From: an uncultured bacterium
Lineage (GTDB): Bacteria > CSSED10-310 > CALFER01
NCBI GenBank assembly: GCA_937951895.1
Contig: CALFER010000035.1
Location: forward strand, 8,860-72,859
Length of the DNA stretch: 64,000 bases
Direction of reading: 5' to 3'
Positions 51,699 to 60,970 of the stretch are shown here, piece after piece. The notes under the pieces were generated by a model. That model was not told where the DNA came from and made no database searches. It saw only the letters and a list, made by a program, of their open reading frames with translations. The position numbers and the translations under genes are program-made. The number at the start of each line of letters is the position of its first letter. Positions within the stretch are counted from its first letter, which is position 1.

Positions 51699-54051
51699 CT
51701 GTAGATGACCCGTTCGTCGAAGACGGCTGAGGTGTTTGAGCCTGCAGCTTCGCCCCTTCTTTCGAAATCGTGTATCTGGCGGCCCTGCCGCGGCCGATCC
51801 GTTTGAGCCATCCGTCTGCCGTCAAGCGCGCCAGGAGCCGCTGCATCGTGGCGCGCGGAACGCCCGACTCCTCCACGGCGATATGGGTCGTGATGACGCG
51901 GCCGGCCCTCGCCAGATCCAGGATCCGCGACGCCACGTCCTGTGTCCGCCGGTTGAGTCCCGGAATGGGGTTGCCGGGGTCCGGCGATTCGTTGGAGCCC
52001 GCCAGTGCGTAGTGCACCGAGCGACCGGCCGAGATCCGCTCCAGGACCTTCATGTCGGTCAGCTTGGCCAGTATCCGCCTCGCGGTGGCTTCGCTGACGC
52101 CCAGGTGTGACTCGAGCTGCCGACGGGTGAGGAGATGTTCCTCCAACACGATTTCCAGCGCGGCCTTCGCATGTTTGTCGAGATCCCCGTCCAGGCGGAT
52201 GGAGCGAAGTGCCGGAGTGGTTTTCCGGATCCGCATCAGTTCGTCGATCGTCCGCTGTTTGTCGAGCTGCCGGCCGAGCGAGCAGGCACGGAGCCAGACC
52301 ACCTTGAGGCGTTCGATCTCGCCCGTCCGCGCGTAGAACTGGACGAGCCGGAACAGGCTGGCCAGTTCCTCCTTTGCCCAGTCGAGCTCGCGGCTCAGAG
52401 TCAGGCGTTCCTCCATGAGCGATACGGCGCGGGCCTGGTCGCCGCGTTCCATGGCCGCCGTGGCCAGGACTCCGAGCGCAATGACGACGCCGTGCAGCAT
52501 CCGGAATTCCCGGAACTGGTCGCACGCCTTTGCCGCATACTGCTCCGCCATCCTGAACTGCCTGAGGTTGGAGTAGATGATGGCGATGTCGTTGTAACTG
52601 TCGGCGATGTGGTAGGGATCATCGATCTGTTCCCAGAGCAGCAGGGCTTCCTGGGCACGGTTCAGAGCGGTCTCGTAACGGCCGTCGATCCGGAACGTGA
52701 TCGCCTCGCATGACAGAGCCTGGGCCCGGATCACGGGCTCCGTTTCGGGCGCCTGGTCAAGCACCGTCTGGAGCAGACTCCGGATTTCGTCCGTGGAGAC
52801 GGGATCCCGATCAAAGAGAAACAGCGCCTTGGAAAGGAGAACCTGGAGCCGTTTCGGGTTGCCCGGAGGCATCAGGTCGAGCGATTCCTTCAGACACTGC
52901 ATCGCCATGCTCAGGTCGATGAACCGGTAGAGGTTGCCCACCCAGACCAGCGTTTCCGCTTTCCGGTCGGGCCGGGAGATCGACCGGAGCACCCGCCGGA
53001 ATACCGTCAGAGCCTTCGCATGATTGCCCTGCAGGTAGAGTTGGTAGGCCAGCGTCTCCTGGACATCAATCGCCAGTGTCTCGGGCAGTTGCCCCGGCTT
53101 GAAACACTCGAGCAACTCGGTCAGGAGAGGGTTGTTTGCCTCCCGGTTGAGCAACGAGAGCACGTCGGCGCATACAATCCCGGCAGCTCCAGCCGAATCC
53201 CCGGCATGGTACAGGTGCCACGCCTCCTCCACAGGATTGTCTGCCGCGTGGTAATGGCGGACCGCCGCCCGATGCCAGCGCGCCCGGGACACCGGGGTGG
53301 CACGTTCGCATACCGCCCGCCGCAGCTTCTCCGGAACCTCGATCAGTTCCGGATCGGCGCACTGCTGGACGATGCCGCTGCCCAGGAGATCCCGAAGGAC
53401 CGACCGGGCGTTCGCGACGGCTTCGCCGGCAGCCGTTTCGAGCAGCAGGCGGGAGGGGAAGGCGGTCCGGAAGATGCCGGCGATCTCGAGCATGCGTCTC
53501 TGATCCGGCCGATTCTGGACGCTGTCGATGATCGATTCGACCAGGAGCGACTGGAGCATGTGACGCGACCGGGCAGCTGAAAGTTCCTGCTTCAGGATCC
53601 GCCCGGCCTCATGGACAGCCCGGGTCAACTCGCGGGTATACGTACGGCGGTTCGCGATGCCCAGTTCGATACACAGTTGATCCACGGAAGGCCGGGACTG
53701 GAACGTGTCCGGTTTCGCGAGCGAATGGAGGAAGCGGCGCATGAGCAGATGCGCGGACCTCCAGGCCGGGTCGACTGGCCAGTCCGTCTCTGGAGCGTTC
53801 CGGTCGTGCCTGATCATCGGCCCGGGAGCCAGCCTGCGAATGCAGCTCTCCAGAACGATCCGCACGATTCCCGCCAGTTCCGCGGCACCGGGATCGCGCG
53901 GGTTCAGCACCGCCAGACCGCGGATCTCGTGGATCGTCGCCAGTGCCGAACGAGCCAGGGCGGAGGTGTCCCCGAAATCAGCCAGTGCGGCCTGGACCAT
54001 CCGGTCAAGATCGGCATCCGGCAGATCGGTCAGGGCCACGTCTGAGACCAT
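51649..54051 (-). CDS. TPR-containing winged-helix regulator without ATPase domain
   Basis: About 800 residues if it starts at the ATG at 54051 (weak AGGA); an ATG at 54132 is possible. An N-terminal helical region includes SVDQLCIELGIANRRTYTRELTRAV, a helix-turn-helix-like segment. The middle third is TPR helices (ETLAYQLYLQGNHAKALTVFRRVL; ADSYNDIAIIYSNLRQFRMAEQYAAKA; MERGDQARAVSLMEERLTLSREL). The C-terminus has two winged-helix units in tandem (EEHLLTRRQLESHLGVSEATARRILAKLTDMKVLERI and HIAVEESGVPRATMQRLLARLTADGWLKRIGRG). It resembles MalT/STAND regulators but I see no P-loop. The target is unknown; it is divergent from the 54397 secreted protein gene. Confidence 0.75.
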   Translation of the reverse strand: MVSDVALTDLPDADLDRMVQAALADFGDTSALARSALATIHEIRGLAVLNPRDPGAAELAGIVRIVLESCIRRLAPGPMIRHDRNAPETDWPVDPAWRSAHLLMRRFLHSLAKPDTFQSRPSVDQLCIELGIANRRTYTRELTRAVHEAGRILKQELSAARSRHMLQSLLVESIIDSVQNRPDQRRMLEIAGIFRTAFPSRLLLETAAGEAVANARSVLRDLLGSGIVQQCADPELIEVPEKLRRAVCERATPVSRARWHRAAVRHYHAADNPVEEAWHLYHAGDSAGAAGIVCADVLSLLNREANNPLLTELLECFKPGQLPETLAIDVQETLAYQLYLQGNHAKALTVFRRVLRSISRPDRKAETLVWVGNLYRFIDLSMAMQCLKESLDLMPPGNPKRLQVLLSKALFLFDRDPVSTDEIRSLLQTVLDQAPETEPVIRAQALSCEAITFRIDGRYETALNRAQEALLLWEQIDDPYHIADSYNDIAIIYSNLRQFRMAEQYAAKACDQFREFRMLHGVVIALGVLATAAMERGDQARAVSLMEERLTLSRELDWAKEELASLFRLVQFYARTGEIERLKVVWLRACSLGRQLDKQRTIDELMRIRKTTPALRSIRLDGDLDKHAKAALEIVLEEHLLTRRQLESHLGVSEATARRILAKLTDMKVLERISAGRSVHYALAGSNESPDPGNPIPGLNRRTQDVASRILDLARAGRVITTHIAVEESGVPRATMQRLLARLTADGWLKRIGRGRAARYTISKEGAKLQAQTPQPSSTNGSSTVTPPVQIPIAPQQMSR

Positions 54052-54396
54052 TCCTGCCAAAGTTCTTCCTGCCTTTTCCCCGCGGGCACACGCGAATGTT
54101 CGGAGTATACATGATACCGGCTTTTTGATCAAGATCGGAAAATGAGGCGATTCCGACTTCGCCGGTCCCCCTGGCTTCCGGACGGGACATTATATTAGTG
54201 GCATGATGCTCGCGAAGGCTCACACTCGGACATGCCCGGATTCGGCAGCAGGCTGGCTGGAGAACCCAGCCAGCCCGGAAAACCGTTCAGTCACTGGAGC
54301 GGAACCCGGCGCTCCGGCAGGTTCGATCGAGTCTCCATCCGGACTGCAACGGTGCATCGTCCGGAACACATGGACAATCCAGCCAGGAGGTCTGCC

Positions 54397-57363
54397 ATGC
54401 AGAATGCGTCTCGTTTCTCTGTTTCTCTGATCGCGGCGTCCATCGCCTTTCTCGTATCGGCCGTGACCGTCCACGCGACCGTCGGGTCGCCGGTCAACAT
54501 CCGGCTGAGTGCTTCCGGCGACCTCCGCGTGGGTGAACGGGGGACGATTCACGCCGAAGTATGGGCAGGATTCGATCTCCCCGACGTCGAGATCCGGATC
54601 CGGTGCCCGATCGGGATCCAGTTGGTCGGCAACGCGGGCGTGCTGACGTGCAGCCTTCCGAAAATGCAGAAGCGGTCCTTCGACTTCGGCATCCACGTTC
54701 TCAAGGATGGCGATTTCGAGATCACCGTTTCCGGACGTGCGATCGACCCTCCGGGATACTGGACGGAAGAACTCCTCACCACCCAGTCCATTTACATCAT
54801 CAGCTCCCGTGATTCGGGCAGGATCGACTATTATCCGCCGGACCAACGGCATCTCGAATCGATCGTGAACGGGCAGGCCGTCCAGCCGTATGCTCCCGTT
54901 CGCATCGACTTGCCCGGCAGACCTGCCCCCCAGCCCCGGCCACAGTCTCTGCCCGGCAGTCCGGCTCCTCAAGCGGGAGTTGTGCTTCCGGCCGACGAAG
55001 CGCCGCCGGCTGACGAAGACGATTCGAAGGGCAGTCGTGAGTGGCAGACCGTCAAGACGGAGGGATTCGAAGGGGCTTGGCCGAACGACTGGTATTTCTA
55101 CACCGGAGGTTCCCAGTGTTACTGGGGCGATGTGAGCTGCAAGGCGCGCACGGGGATTTGGTCGGGGTGGATGGCTGACGACGGCTCCGGCGCCATGCCG
55201 ACGGACTGCGAGCTCTATTGCAACGACATGAACTCCTGGATGATCTATGGCCCGTTCGATCTCGGCAACGCGACTGCGGCAACCGTCGAATTCTACTACT
55301 GGAACGACAGCGAATCCTGCTGCGACTCCTTCCAGTGGCTGGCCTCGCCGGACGGCAGCACGTTCAACGGGTATCAGGTTTCCGGTAACTCGAGCGGCTG
55401 GCAGTTCGTCTCATTCGACCTCGGTGCCGTGCCGAACACCGGCAGCCTTTGCGGAGACAGCTCGGCCTGGATCGCCTTCCGGTTCTCCAGCGATGGATCG
55501 GTTGGAGGCGAAGGTGCTTACATCGACGACATCACGATTCGGAAAAACGCATCCTCGCAGCACTGCTACAGCTGCCCGCAGTTCGACGTCGGCACGTTCG
55601 GCCCGAACGGATCGTGGCAGACAATCACCGATGCATTCGCAGCCGGCGAATGTCGCATCTACGAATTCTGGTTGTGGGGAGGCGGCAACTACCGGTTTAC
55701 GTGCTGCGAGAACGGCGGGAGCGCGTCCGGAGATTCGACCCTGACGCTCTGGAACAGTTCCTGTTCGCAGGTGGGCTACGACGACGATTCGTGCGGGGTC
55801 GCCTCCGAGCTGGACGTGTGCGCGCCGGCGGACGGTTACTACTATCTGCGTGTCGGCGAATACAACAACGATGCCGCGCTGAGCTACACCGTGGCATACT
55901 CGGTCTACACGCCGTACATCACGGTGACCGGCAGCGTGGTCGCCAACGGCCAGCCGGTCCGGTGGGCCGTCTGCGAACTGTGGGACAAGGACACCTCCTC
56001 CGGCGACGAGATCCTTCTGGGCGGTTGGACGGACGAGAACGGCAATTTCGAACTTGGCCCGGTGACCAGTTACGATGAGGAAGGCTGCTATGCCGACGTC
56101 TACGTCAAGGTGAGTGCGATTTCGTACCTGCCCGGTCTGTCCATGACCTATACGGCGGAGGTGATCGACCTGGGCGGCAACGAGTATACGTTTTCGACAT
56201 CGGTCGTCCAGGAAGCCTCCGGCACCGTCAGCTTCGGCACCATGCAGGCGCCCTCCGCCCAGGATGGAGCCTGGAGCATTCATGACAGCATCGTCAGCGC
56301 GTATCAATGGTTGATGGCGCGGCCAGTCAACCGCTGGCCGAATTTCGTCCAGTTGTTCTGGATCCCCGGCAACACCAACGGCACGCATTACCATCCCGGC
56401 GGAACGATCGACATTCTGGGGAATGCCAGTGAGGATCACTGGGACAGAGGCATTATCATGCACGAATACGGCCATTTCATCGCGCACGATTTCGAGTTCC
56501 TGGCGGCGGCAGGCGGCGCGCATTCCATCTGTAACAATTACACGGAGGGGCTCGCATGGAACGAGGGCTGGGCGCATTTCTTCGCATGCTCCTGCATGGG
56601 CCAGCCGTTCTACACGGACGCTCACGAGGGTGCGTCGAACACCGATACGAACACGTATAATTTCGAGACCTGCACCGTGACCGTCAATGGAAACTTCGCC
56701 TGCCAGCCCAACGACAGCGGCGCCACGAATGAGGGGGCGGTGGGTGGACTGCTGTGGGACATCAGCGACGGGATCAACGACAACCAGAACGGCAACGCGT
56801 GCGGCGACGGTTTCAGCAACGGCTCCGGCAACATGTGGGACGCCAACGAACTGACGACGCCGCTTTCGATCCTCGAGTTCTGGGACGGCTGGTTCGCCCA
56901 GGGGTATGGAAACCAGAGTGAGATGTGCCAGGTATACTGCGAGCACGGGATCACGCAGAGTGCGTGCGCGACGGCGACTCCGACCTGGACACCGACACCG
57001 TCGCCCACCCGCACCCCGACACCTTCTGCGACACCGACCCGGACTTCGACGCCAGCGCTTCCGACGGCCACCCCGAGTGCGACGGCGACGCGCACATCGA
57101 CGCCGACGTCTCCGCCGCCGTCGTTCACGCCCACGCGGACGCCCACGGTCACGCCGACCTCCACGGCGGTTCCATCGACACGGACGCCGACCGCCGTGCC
57201 GCCAACGGCGACCGCGACCGGCAGCCCGTCTCCTTCCACGGAAACGCCCGTAGCGGTTCCCGCGATGTCTGCTGGTGGCACGACAATTTCGGCGGTGATC
57301 CTGGGCATTTTGCTGCTCTGCGGATCGGTTCGAAGACAGTGGAGGCAGCATCCTGGCAGGTAG
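54397..57363 (+). CDS. large secreted HEYGH metalloprotease-like protein with C-terminal anchor
   Basis: 988 residues from the ATG at 54397 (AGGAGGT upstream), with a signal peptide to about residue 27. It contains a beta-rich N-terminal region, a MAM/jelly-roll-like domain with paired cysteines (ESCCDSFQWLASPDGSTFNGY), a pre-peptidase-like domain (GECRIYEFWLWGGGNYRF), a carboxypeptidase-regulatory-like domain (VANGQPVRWAVCELWDKDTSSGDE), and a gluzincin-type site with HEYGH at 689-693 and NEGWAHFFA with Glu723. Thr/Pro repeats follow, then VPAMSAGGTTISAVILGILLLCG and an Arg-rich tail. It probably is an extracellular zinc protease tethered to the envelope. The expression target of the divergent TPR regulator could be this gene. 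Confidence 0.8.
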   Translation: MQNASRFSVSLIAASIAFLVSAVTVHATVGSPVNIRLSASGDLRVGERGTIHAEVWAGFDLPDVEIRIRCPIGIQLVGNAGVLTCSLPKMQKRSFDFGIHVLKDGDFEITVSGRAIDPPGYWTEELLTTQSIYIISSRDSGRIDYYPPDQRHLESIVNGQAVQPYAPVRIDLPGRPAPQPRPQSLPGSPAPQAGVVLPADEAPPADEDDSKGSREWQTVKTEGFEGAWPNDWYFYTGGSQCYWGDVSCKARTGIWSGWMADDGSGAMPTDCELYCNDMNSWMIYGPFDLGNATAATVEFYYWNDSESCCDSFQWLASPDGSTFNGYQVSGNSSGWQFVSFDLGAVPNTGSLCGDSSAWIAFRFSSDGSVGGEGAYIDDITIRKNASSQHCYSCPQFDVGTFGPNGSWQTITDAFAAGECRIYEFWLWGGGNYRFTCCENGGSASGDSTLTLWNSSCSQVGYDDDSCGVASELDVCAPADGYYYLRVGEYNNDAALSYTVAYSVYTPYITVTGSVVANGQPVRWAVCELWDKDTSSGDEILLGGWTDENGNFELGPVTSYDEEGCYADVYVKVSAISYLPGLSMTYTAEVIDLGGNEYTFSTSVVQEASGTVSFGTMQAPSAQDGAWSIHDSIVSAYQWLMARPVNRWPNFVQLFWIPGNTNGTHYHPGGTIDILGNASEDHWDRGIIMHEYGHFIAHDFEFLAAAGGAHSICNNYTEGLAWNEGWAHFFACSCMGQPFYTDAHEGASNTDTNTYNFETCTVTVNGNFACQPNDSGATNEGAVGGLLWDISDGINDNQNGNACGDGFSNGSGNMWDANELTTPLSILEFWDGWFAQGYGNQSEMCQVYCEHGITQSACATATPTWTPTPSPTRTPTPSATPTRTSTPALPTATPSATATRTSTPTSPPPSFTPTRTPTVTPTSTAVPSTRTPTAVPPTATATGSPSPSTETPVAVPAMSAGGTTISAVILGILLLCGSVRRQWRQHPGR

Positions 57364-57381
57364 ACCGGTCTTGAGTTCAAG

Positions 57382-57417
57382 CAGGCGGGACACCCGGGTT
57401 CGGGCGACTCCCGCCTG
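57382..57417 (+). terminator. bipartite hairpin after the metalloprotease gene
   Basis: CAGGCGGGA (57382-57390) pairs perfectly with TCCCGCCTG (57409-57417), and the loop can form a further CCCG/CGGG stem. A short TTCCATTT tail follows, so it may terminate transcription. Bases 57418-57720 contain no gene I can support. Confidence 0.55.
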
Positions 57418-57720
57418 TTCCATTTGATCGGATGGTGAGGCGAATCCGAATCGATGTTCCGGCCGAATGAGACATCGCCCAGGGTGGTGAACCATCCCCA
57501 GGCAGGCAAACTCGGAAAACTCGAAGAATGCAGTTGACCGATGGTTGTGCTGCTATCGAGATCGGTCCGGGAAAGGTCACGGAGCGGGTCGATTGGAACA
57601 CCGGAACGCGGACATCACGGTATCGGACACCAAGCCTGAAGAAACCGGAGCAGACACCCCGGCGAGTTTGGTGATGCTTCTGATTCATTCGCTGACCGGA
57701 CTGGCGGGGAGGATCGTGCC

Positions 57721-58104
57721 ATGAAGCGGTTCTTCAGACTGTCACCGTTGGCCTCCATGGTCGATTCGAGTTCGAGCAGGCACATTCTGAATCGCGTGAA
57801 TCTGCTGGGTATGATAGGATTGTCGATGATGAGCGGCATGAATCAGAACAGCCAGGCGGACCATGGTGGCGTGAATCCAGCAAGGACTGTCGATCTCGCT
57901 GAGCGAAAAACAATGATTCTCAGTGAATACCGCACCCGGCTGATCGCAGATGTGGTAACCGGCAATCTCGATGTGTACGAAGCGGCAGCAACCCTTCCGG
58001 ATGAACCTTATGAAGCGGAGCTGCTTGATGATACGGAACCGCTGTCCAATTCTATCGATGATGCAGAGGATGGTACCGAAGACGACCATGACCCGGAAGA
58101 ATAA
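57721..58104 (+). pseudogene. HsdS (type I restriction specificity subunit) C-terminal remnant
   Basis: The 127-codon frame ends in ILSEYRTRLIADVVTGNLDVYEAAATLPDE followed by an acidic tail, the well-known C-terminus of many HsdS subunits (usually about 400-450 residues). The target-recognition domains are missing, and the first ~60 residues are unrelated and probably fortuitous apart from the LSMMSGMNQNSQ segment shared with 49903-49938. No HsdM or HsdR is near. It is a relic of a type I system. Confidence 0.7.
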
Positions 58105-58567
58105 CCGACCCGATCCAGTCAGCCACACTCCAGGTGGCGAAGTTCCTTCCCCAAGAGGAGGGGAGATCGTCCTGTATCAGGCGCTGGACAGCTCCATCAG
58201 TCTCGATGTGCGCCTGCAACGGGAAACAATCTGGCTGAATCAGAAAAAGATGGCGCTGCTGTTCGAGAAGGATTCCGACACTATCGGCCTGCATATTCGC
58301 AATGCATGTAGAGAAGGTGAACTGGAGGAACAGTCAACTACCGAGGATTTCTCGGTAGTTCAGACAGAAGGCGGTCGTGATGTTCGGCGCAGGGTCAGGT
58401 TCTATAACCTGGATGTCAGTAATTGCAGAAATCCGATGATCATGTTTCTGGATCCGAAAAATCAAAACGCAGACATTGAAATAGAGGACTATGCAACTTT
58501 GGCACAGGGTTATGGGTTTCCAATGGGATTAGTTGGATATATATATCAGATCTATAACGAGAAATAG
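58088..58567 (+). pseudogene. RhuM-family protein, truncated and fused to unrelated 3' sequence
   Basis: The start overlaps the HsdS stop by 17 bases, the usual arrangement of rhuM inside type I restriction loci. Residues ~18-109 are RhuM-like: IVLYQALDSSISLDVRLQRETIWLNQKKMALLFEKDSDTIGLHI, FSVVQTEGGRDVRRRVRFYNLD. At about 58418 homology stops where VISVGYRV is expected; an AT-rich 50-residue tail (RNPMIMFLDPKNQNADIEIEDYATLAQGYG) of other origin follows. The full protein is about 330 residues, so this is a chimeric remnant. Confidence 0.7.
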
Positions 58568-58576
58568 GAGATTGTT

Positions 58577-59218
58577 ATGAGAATATCATCTAAAGCATCA
58601 TTAGTTCTCGCGATGACAATTCACCTGCTGCTCTCCGTGACTGTTGGTGCCATAGAGACTTTTAACGAAAAACAACTACAAGAGGTCCATGACGCAGTAA
58701 CAGAACGATTTAAGAGTGAACTCTTCTGGAAACTTGTACCCGAATGGTGCTGTCCGGACTGTTGTTTTACGATAGGCCCAGTAATCCCAGAGTATATCAT
58801 TGATGAGGATAAGCTGGCTTTCAGCGAAGATCCTGTGAAAATCGCTCCATACATTTATCCCAATGGACGATACATTGCCGCGGTGATGGTGGAAAGCCGA
58901 GGTTGCTTTATAAAAAAGCTTAAGATATCAGATGGTAAATTCGATGGCATCGGGGAATGGTATTGCCCGGATTGTGCCGATCGGATGGTGGAAGTATTCA
59001 AAAGAATCAAAGGAAAGGAAGACCGCATTGACAGAATCGTTTACCTGAAGGCTCGCATCATCCATAAGTATCTCATTTTGTACAAGGATGGGACGGAAGA
59101 ATTTATCGGGATATCCTCCAAAAACGATTCGACACCGAATTCAGTAAAAGACATACGTGACTATCTTCGCATGCTCATTGAAAGCTATCGGAAGGTGCCG
59201 CCATATAAGGAATCTTGA
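58577..59218 (+). CDS. secreted cysteine-pair protein, unknown family
   Basis: 213 residues with AGGAG before the ATG at 58577 and a signal peptide ending near TVGA. Two similar cysteine motifs, PEWCCPDCCF and GEWYCPDCADRM, occur about 75 residues apart and could bind a metal or form disulfides. The gene is AT-rich relative to the chromosome, uses different codons, and follows directly on the chimeric RhuM remnant, so it is probably acquired DNA. I recognise no homologue. Confidence 0.6.
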   Translation: MRISSKASLVLAMTIHLLLSVTVGAIETFNEKQLQEVHDAVTERFKSELFWKLVPEWCCPDCCFTIGPVIPEYIIDEDKLAFSEDPVKIAPYIYPNGRYIAAVMVESRGCFIKKLKISDGKFDGIGEWYCPDCADRMVEVFKRIKGKEDRIDRIVYLKARIIHKYLILYKDGTEEFIGISSKNDSTPNSVKDIRDYLRMLIESYRKVPPYKES

Positions 59219-59537
59219 GATATCGAGAGCCAGGAAGCTTGTGTCATATGCCTGAAAATCGAAACTTGGAATTCAACATTAAACGCAATCTATTCGGTCA
59301 TCATTACCCGACGAAGAGACCACAACAACCGTGATTTCTTTAATCCCTTCAGAAACCTTCGCACCAGCATCTATAGATCTCGAAGGGATGCGTCATGACT
59401 CGTGGATTCCGTATACACAATATGCTGGTCAACCGGAAAACAACAAGCTCTTTGCGAGCAACTGGTATCGGTTGTTCGAAGGATAACCAACTGATGCGCG
59501 GAGGAAGGTGACCTGGCGAAACCGATTCCAAACGGAA
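59219..59537. other. gene-free interval in the mobile region
   Basis: About 320 bases with mixed composition and no ORF with a credible start. It lies just past the 3' end of the integrase fragment and probably contains debris from an integrated element. Confidence 0.35.
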
Positions 59538-59723
59538 CTACTTGCCGCTCTCGATCCGCTCCAAGATCTCTCTTTCATCTTCTTCCGGAATCTGTGCGTA
59601 TCGCACTACCAGGTCAGACCGTTTATGTCCAAGTCTCTTCTGGACATACGCCACACTGCATCGTTTTAAGACGTTGTAGGCATGGGTGTGCCGGAACACA
59701 TGGTGTGCCACCAACCAGATCAT
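59538..59723 (-). pseudogene. tyrosine recombinase (integrase) C-terminal fragment
   Basis: The 61 codons contain the catalytic C-terminal box: HHVFRHTHAYNVLKR (H-x-x-R), VQKRLGHKRSDLVVRYA (LGH and the nucleophilic Tyr). The upstream two thirds of the enzyme are missing exactly where the next transposon begins (its terminal TGAGAC at 59723), so the integrase was cut by that insertion or its deletion. It suggests an earlier integrated element in the region. Confidence 0.82.
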
Positions 59724-59799
59724 GAGACCATGGAAATGAGAGAAAGGGGTAACACTTCCGAGCGTGGGTTAGCCACGAAGAAGGAAGGGAGTGTTACGT

Positions 59800-60966
59800 A
59801 TGGGAAAGAAGCAGAAGCGGAGTAGTCAGCCGAAGGCTGGTCGCGCCCCGAGGGGGGCGACGTTGCGCCACCCGGGATGTCACCCGGCGGAAATCAGACT
59901 CAAGGCGGTGAAACTGTATCTAGAGGAGGGGCATCGGGCGTCTCTGATCGGGGAGGAGCTTGGGATATCCCCGGAAAGCGTGAAGGAGTGGGTGAGGAGG
60001 TATCGTACCGAGGGGGAAGCCGGTCTTCTTCCCCGGTATCGGAACCGGGGCCGGCCGCAGGTGCCTGTCCAGGTAAAGGACAAGGCGGTGGTGGTCAAGT
60101 AGGCATTTCCGGGGTACGGCAGCCGCCGGATCTCCCAGATTCTGAGACGACTATTCTTTCTGAGGGCCAGTACCGAGACTGTACGGAAATCCCTGCACGA
60201 CAAGGGTCTCGTGGAGCCGCCGAAGAAGAAACCGGAACGGAGCGTCAAGACGCCCCGGTTTTTCGAGCGGTCGCGACCGAACCAGATGTGGCAGAGTGAC
60301 ATATTCACGTTTCGGCTGGGCGGGCATGCGGCGTATCCGATCGGGTTTATCGACGATTACTCGCGGTACATCACGGGACTGGGTCTGTATCGGAGCCAGA
60401 CGGCGGAGAACGTGCTGGAGGTGTATCGGCGTGGAATTGGGGAGTATGGGGTGCCCAAGGAGATGCTGACGGACAACGGGCGTCAGTATGTGAACTGGAG
60501 GGGTACGACGCGATTCGAGAGCGAGCTGAAGAAGGACCGGGTATCCCACATTCGGTCCCGCCCGCATCATCCGATGACCCTGGGGAAGATCGAGCGGTTC
60601 TGGAAGTCGATCTATGTGGAGATGCTCTGCCGGGTACAGTTTGACAGTTTCGAGGAGGCGGAGTCACGGATTGCGATTTGGGTGAAGTATTACAACCACC
60701 GGCGGCCGCACCAGGGGATCGGCGGGCTGTGTCCGGCGGACCGGTTCTATGAGATCCAGACGGAACTGCGGAAGGTGATGGAGCGGGGTATTGCGGAGAA
60801 TGCGTTGGAGATGGCGTTACGGGGCCGTCCGCGGCAGCCGTTTTACATGGTGGGTCGGATGGGCGATCAGTCGGTGGTGATCCGTGCGGAGAAGGGGAAG
60901 GTCCGGATGCTGGTAGACGGGGCAGAGGGGAGCGGCCGCGAAATGGTGTATGATATAAAGGAGGCT
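59800..60966 (+). pseudogene. first DDE (IS481/rve-type) transposase, split by in-frame TAG
   Basis: AAGGGAG precedes the ATG at 59800. The N-terminal part has a helix-turn-helix (AEIRLKAVKLYLEEGHRASLIGEELGISPESVKEWVRRYR) and ends at TAG 60100-60102. The same frame continues without a gap as AFPGYGSRRISQILRRLFFLRAS, then the rve core with Asp in MWQSDIFTF, Asp in LTDNGRQY and Glu in LGKIERFWKS. One nonsense change therefore separates the DNA-binding and catalytic halves. Downstream the frame stays open to 61710 through two other ORFs, with low-complexity Gly-rich sequence that is probably not natural, so the true end was near 60966. Confidence 0.75.
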
Positions 60967-60970
60967 GACA

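Noticed and set aside
51614..52525. 303-residue Gly/Arg-rich minus-strand ORF
   Set aside because: An out-of-frame shadow of the TPR/winged-helix regulator gene.
55411..57495. 694-residue minus-strand ORF
   Set aside because: Antisense of the metalloprotease-like gene, Arg-rich with no domain; the plus strand has signal peptide, HEYGH and ribosome site.
60100..60102. Amber codon as pyrrolysine
   Set aside because: The protein is a transposase, not a methylamine methyltransferase, and the position has no reason to need pyrrolysine; nonsense mutation or readthrough is simpler.
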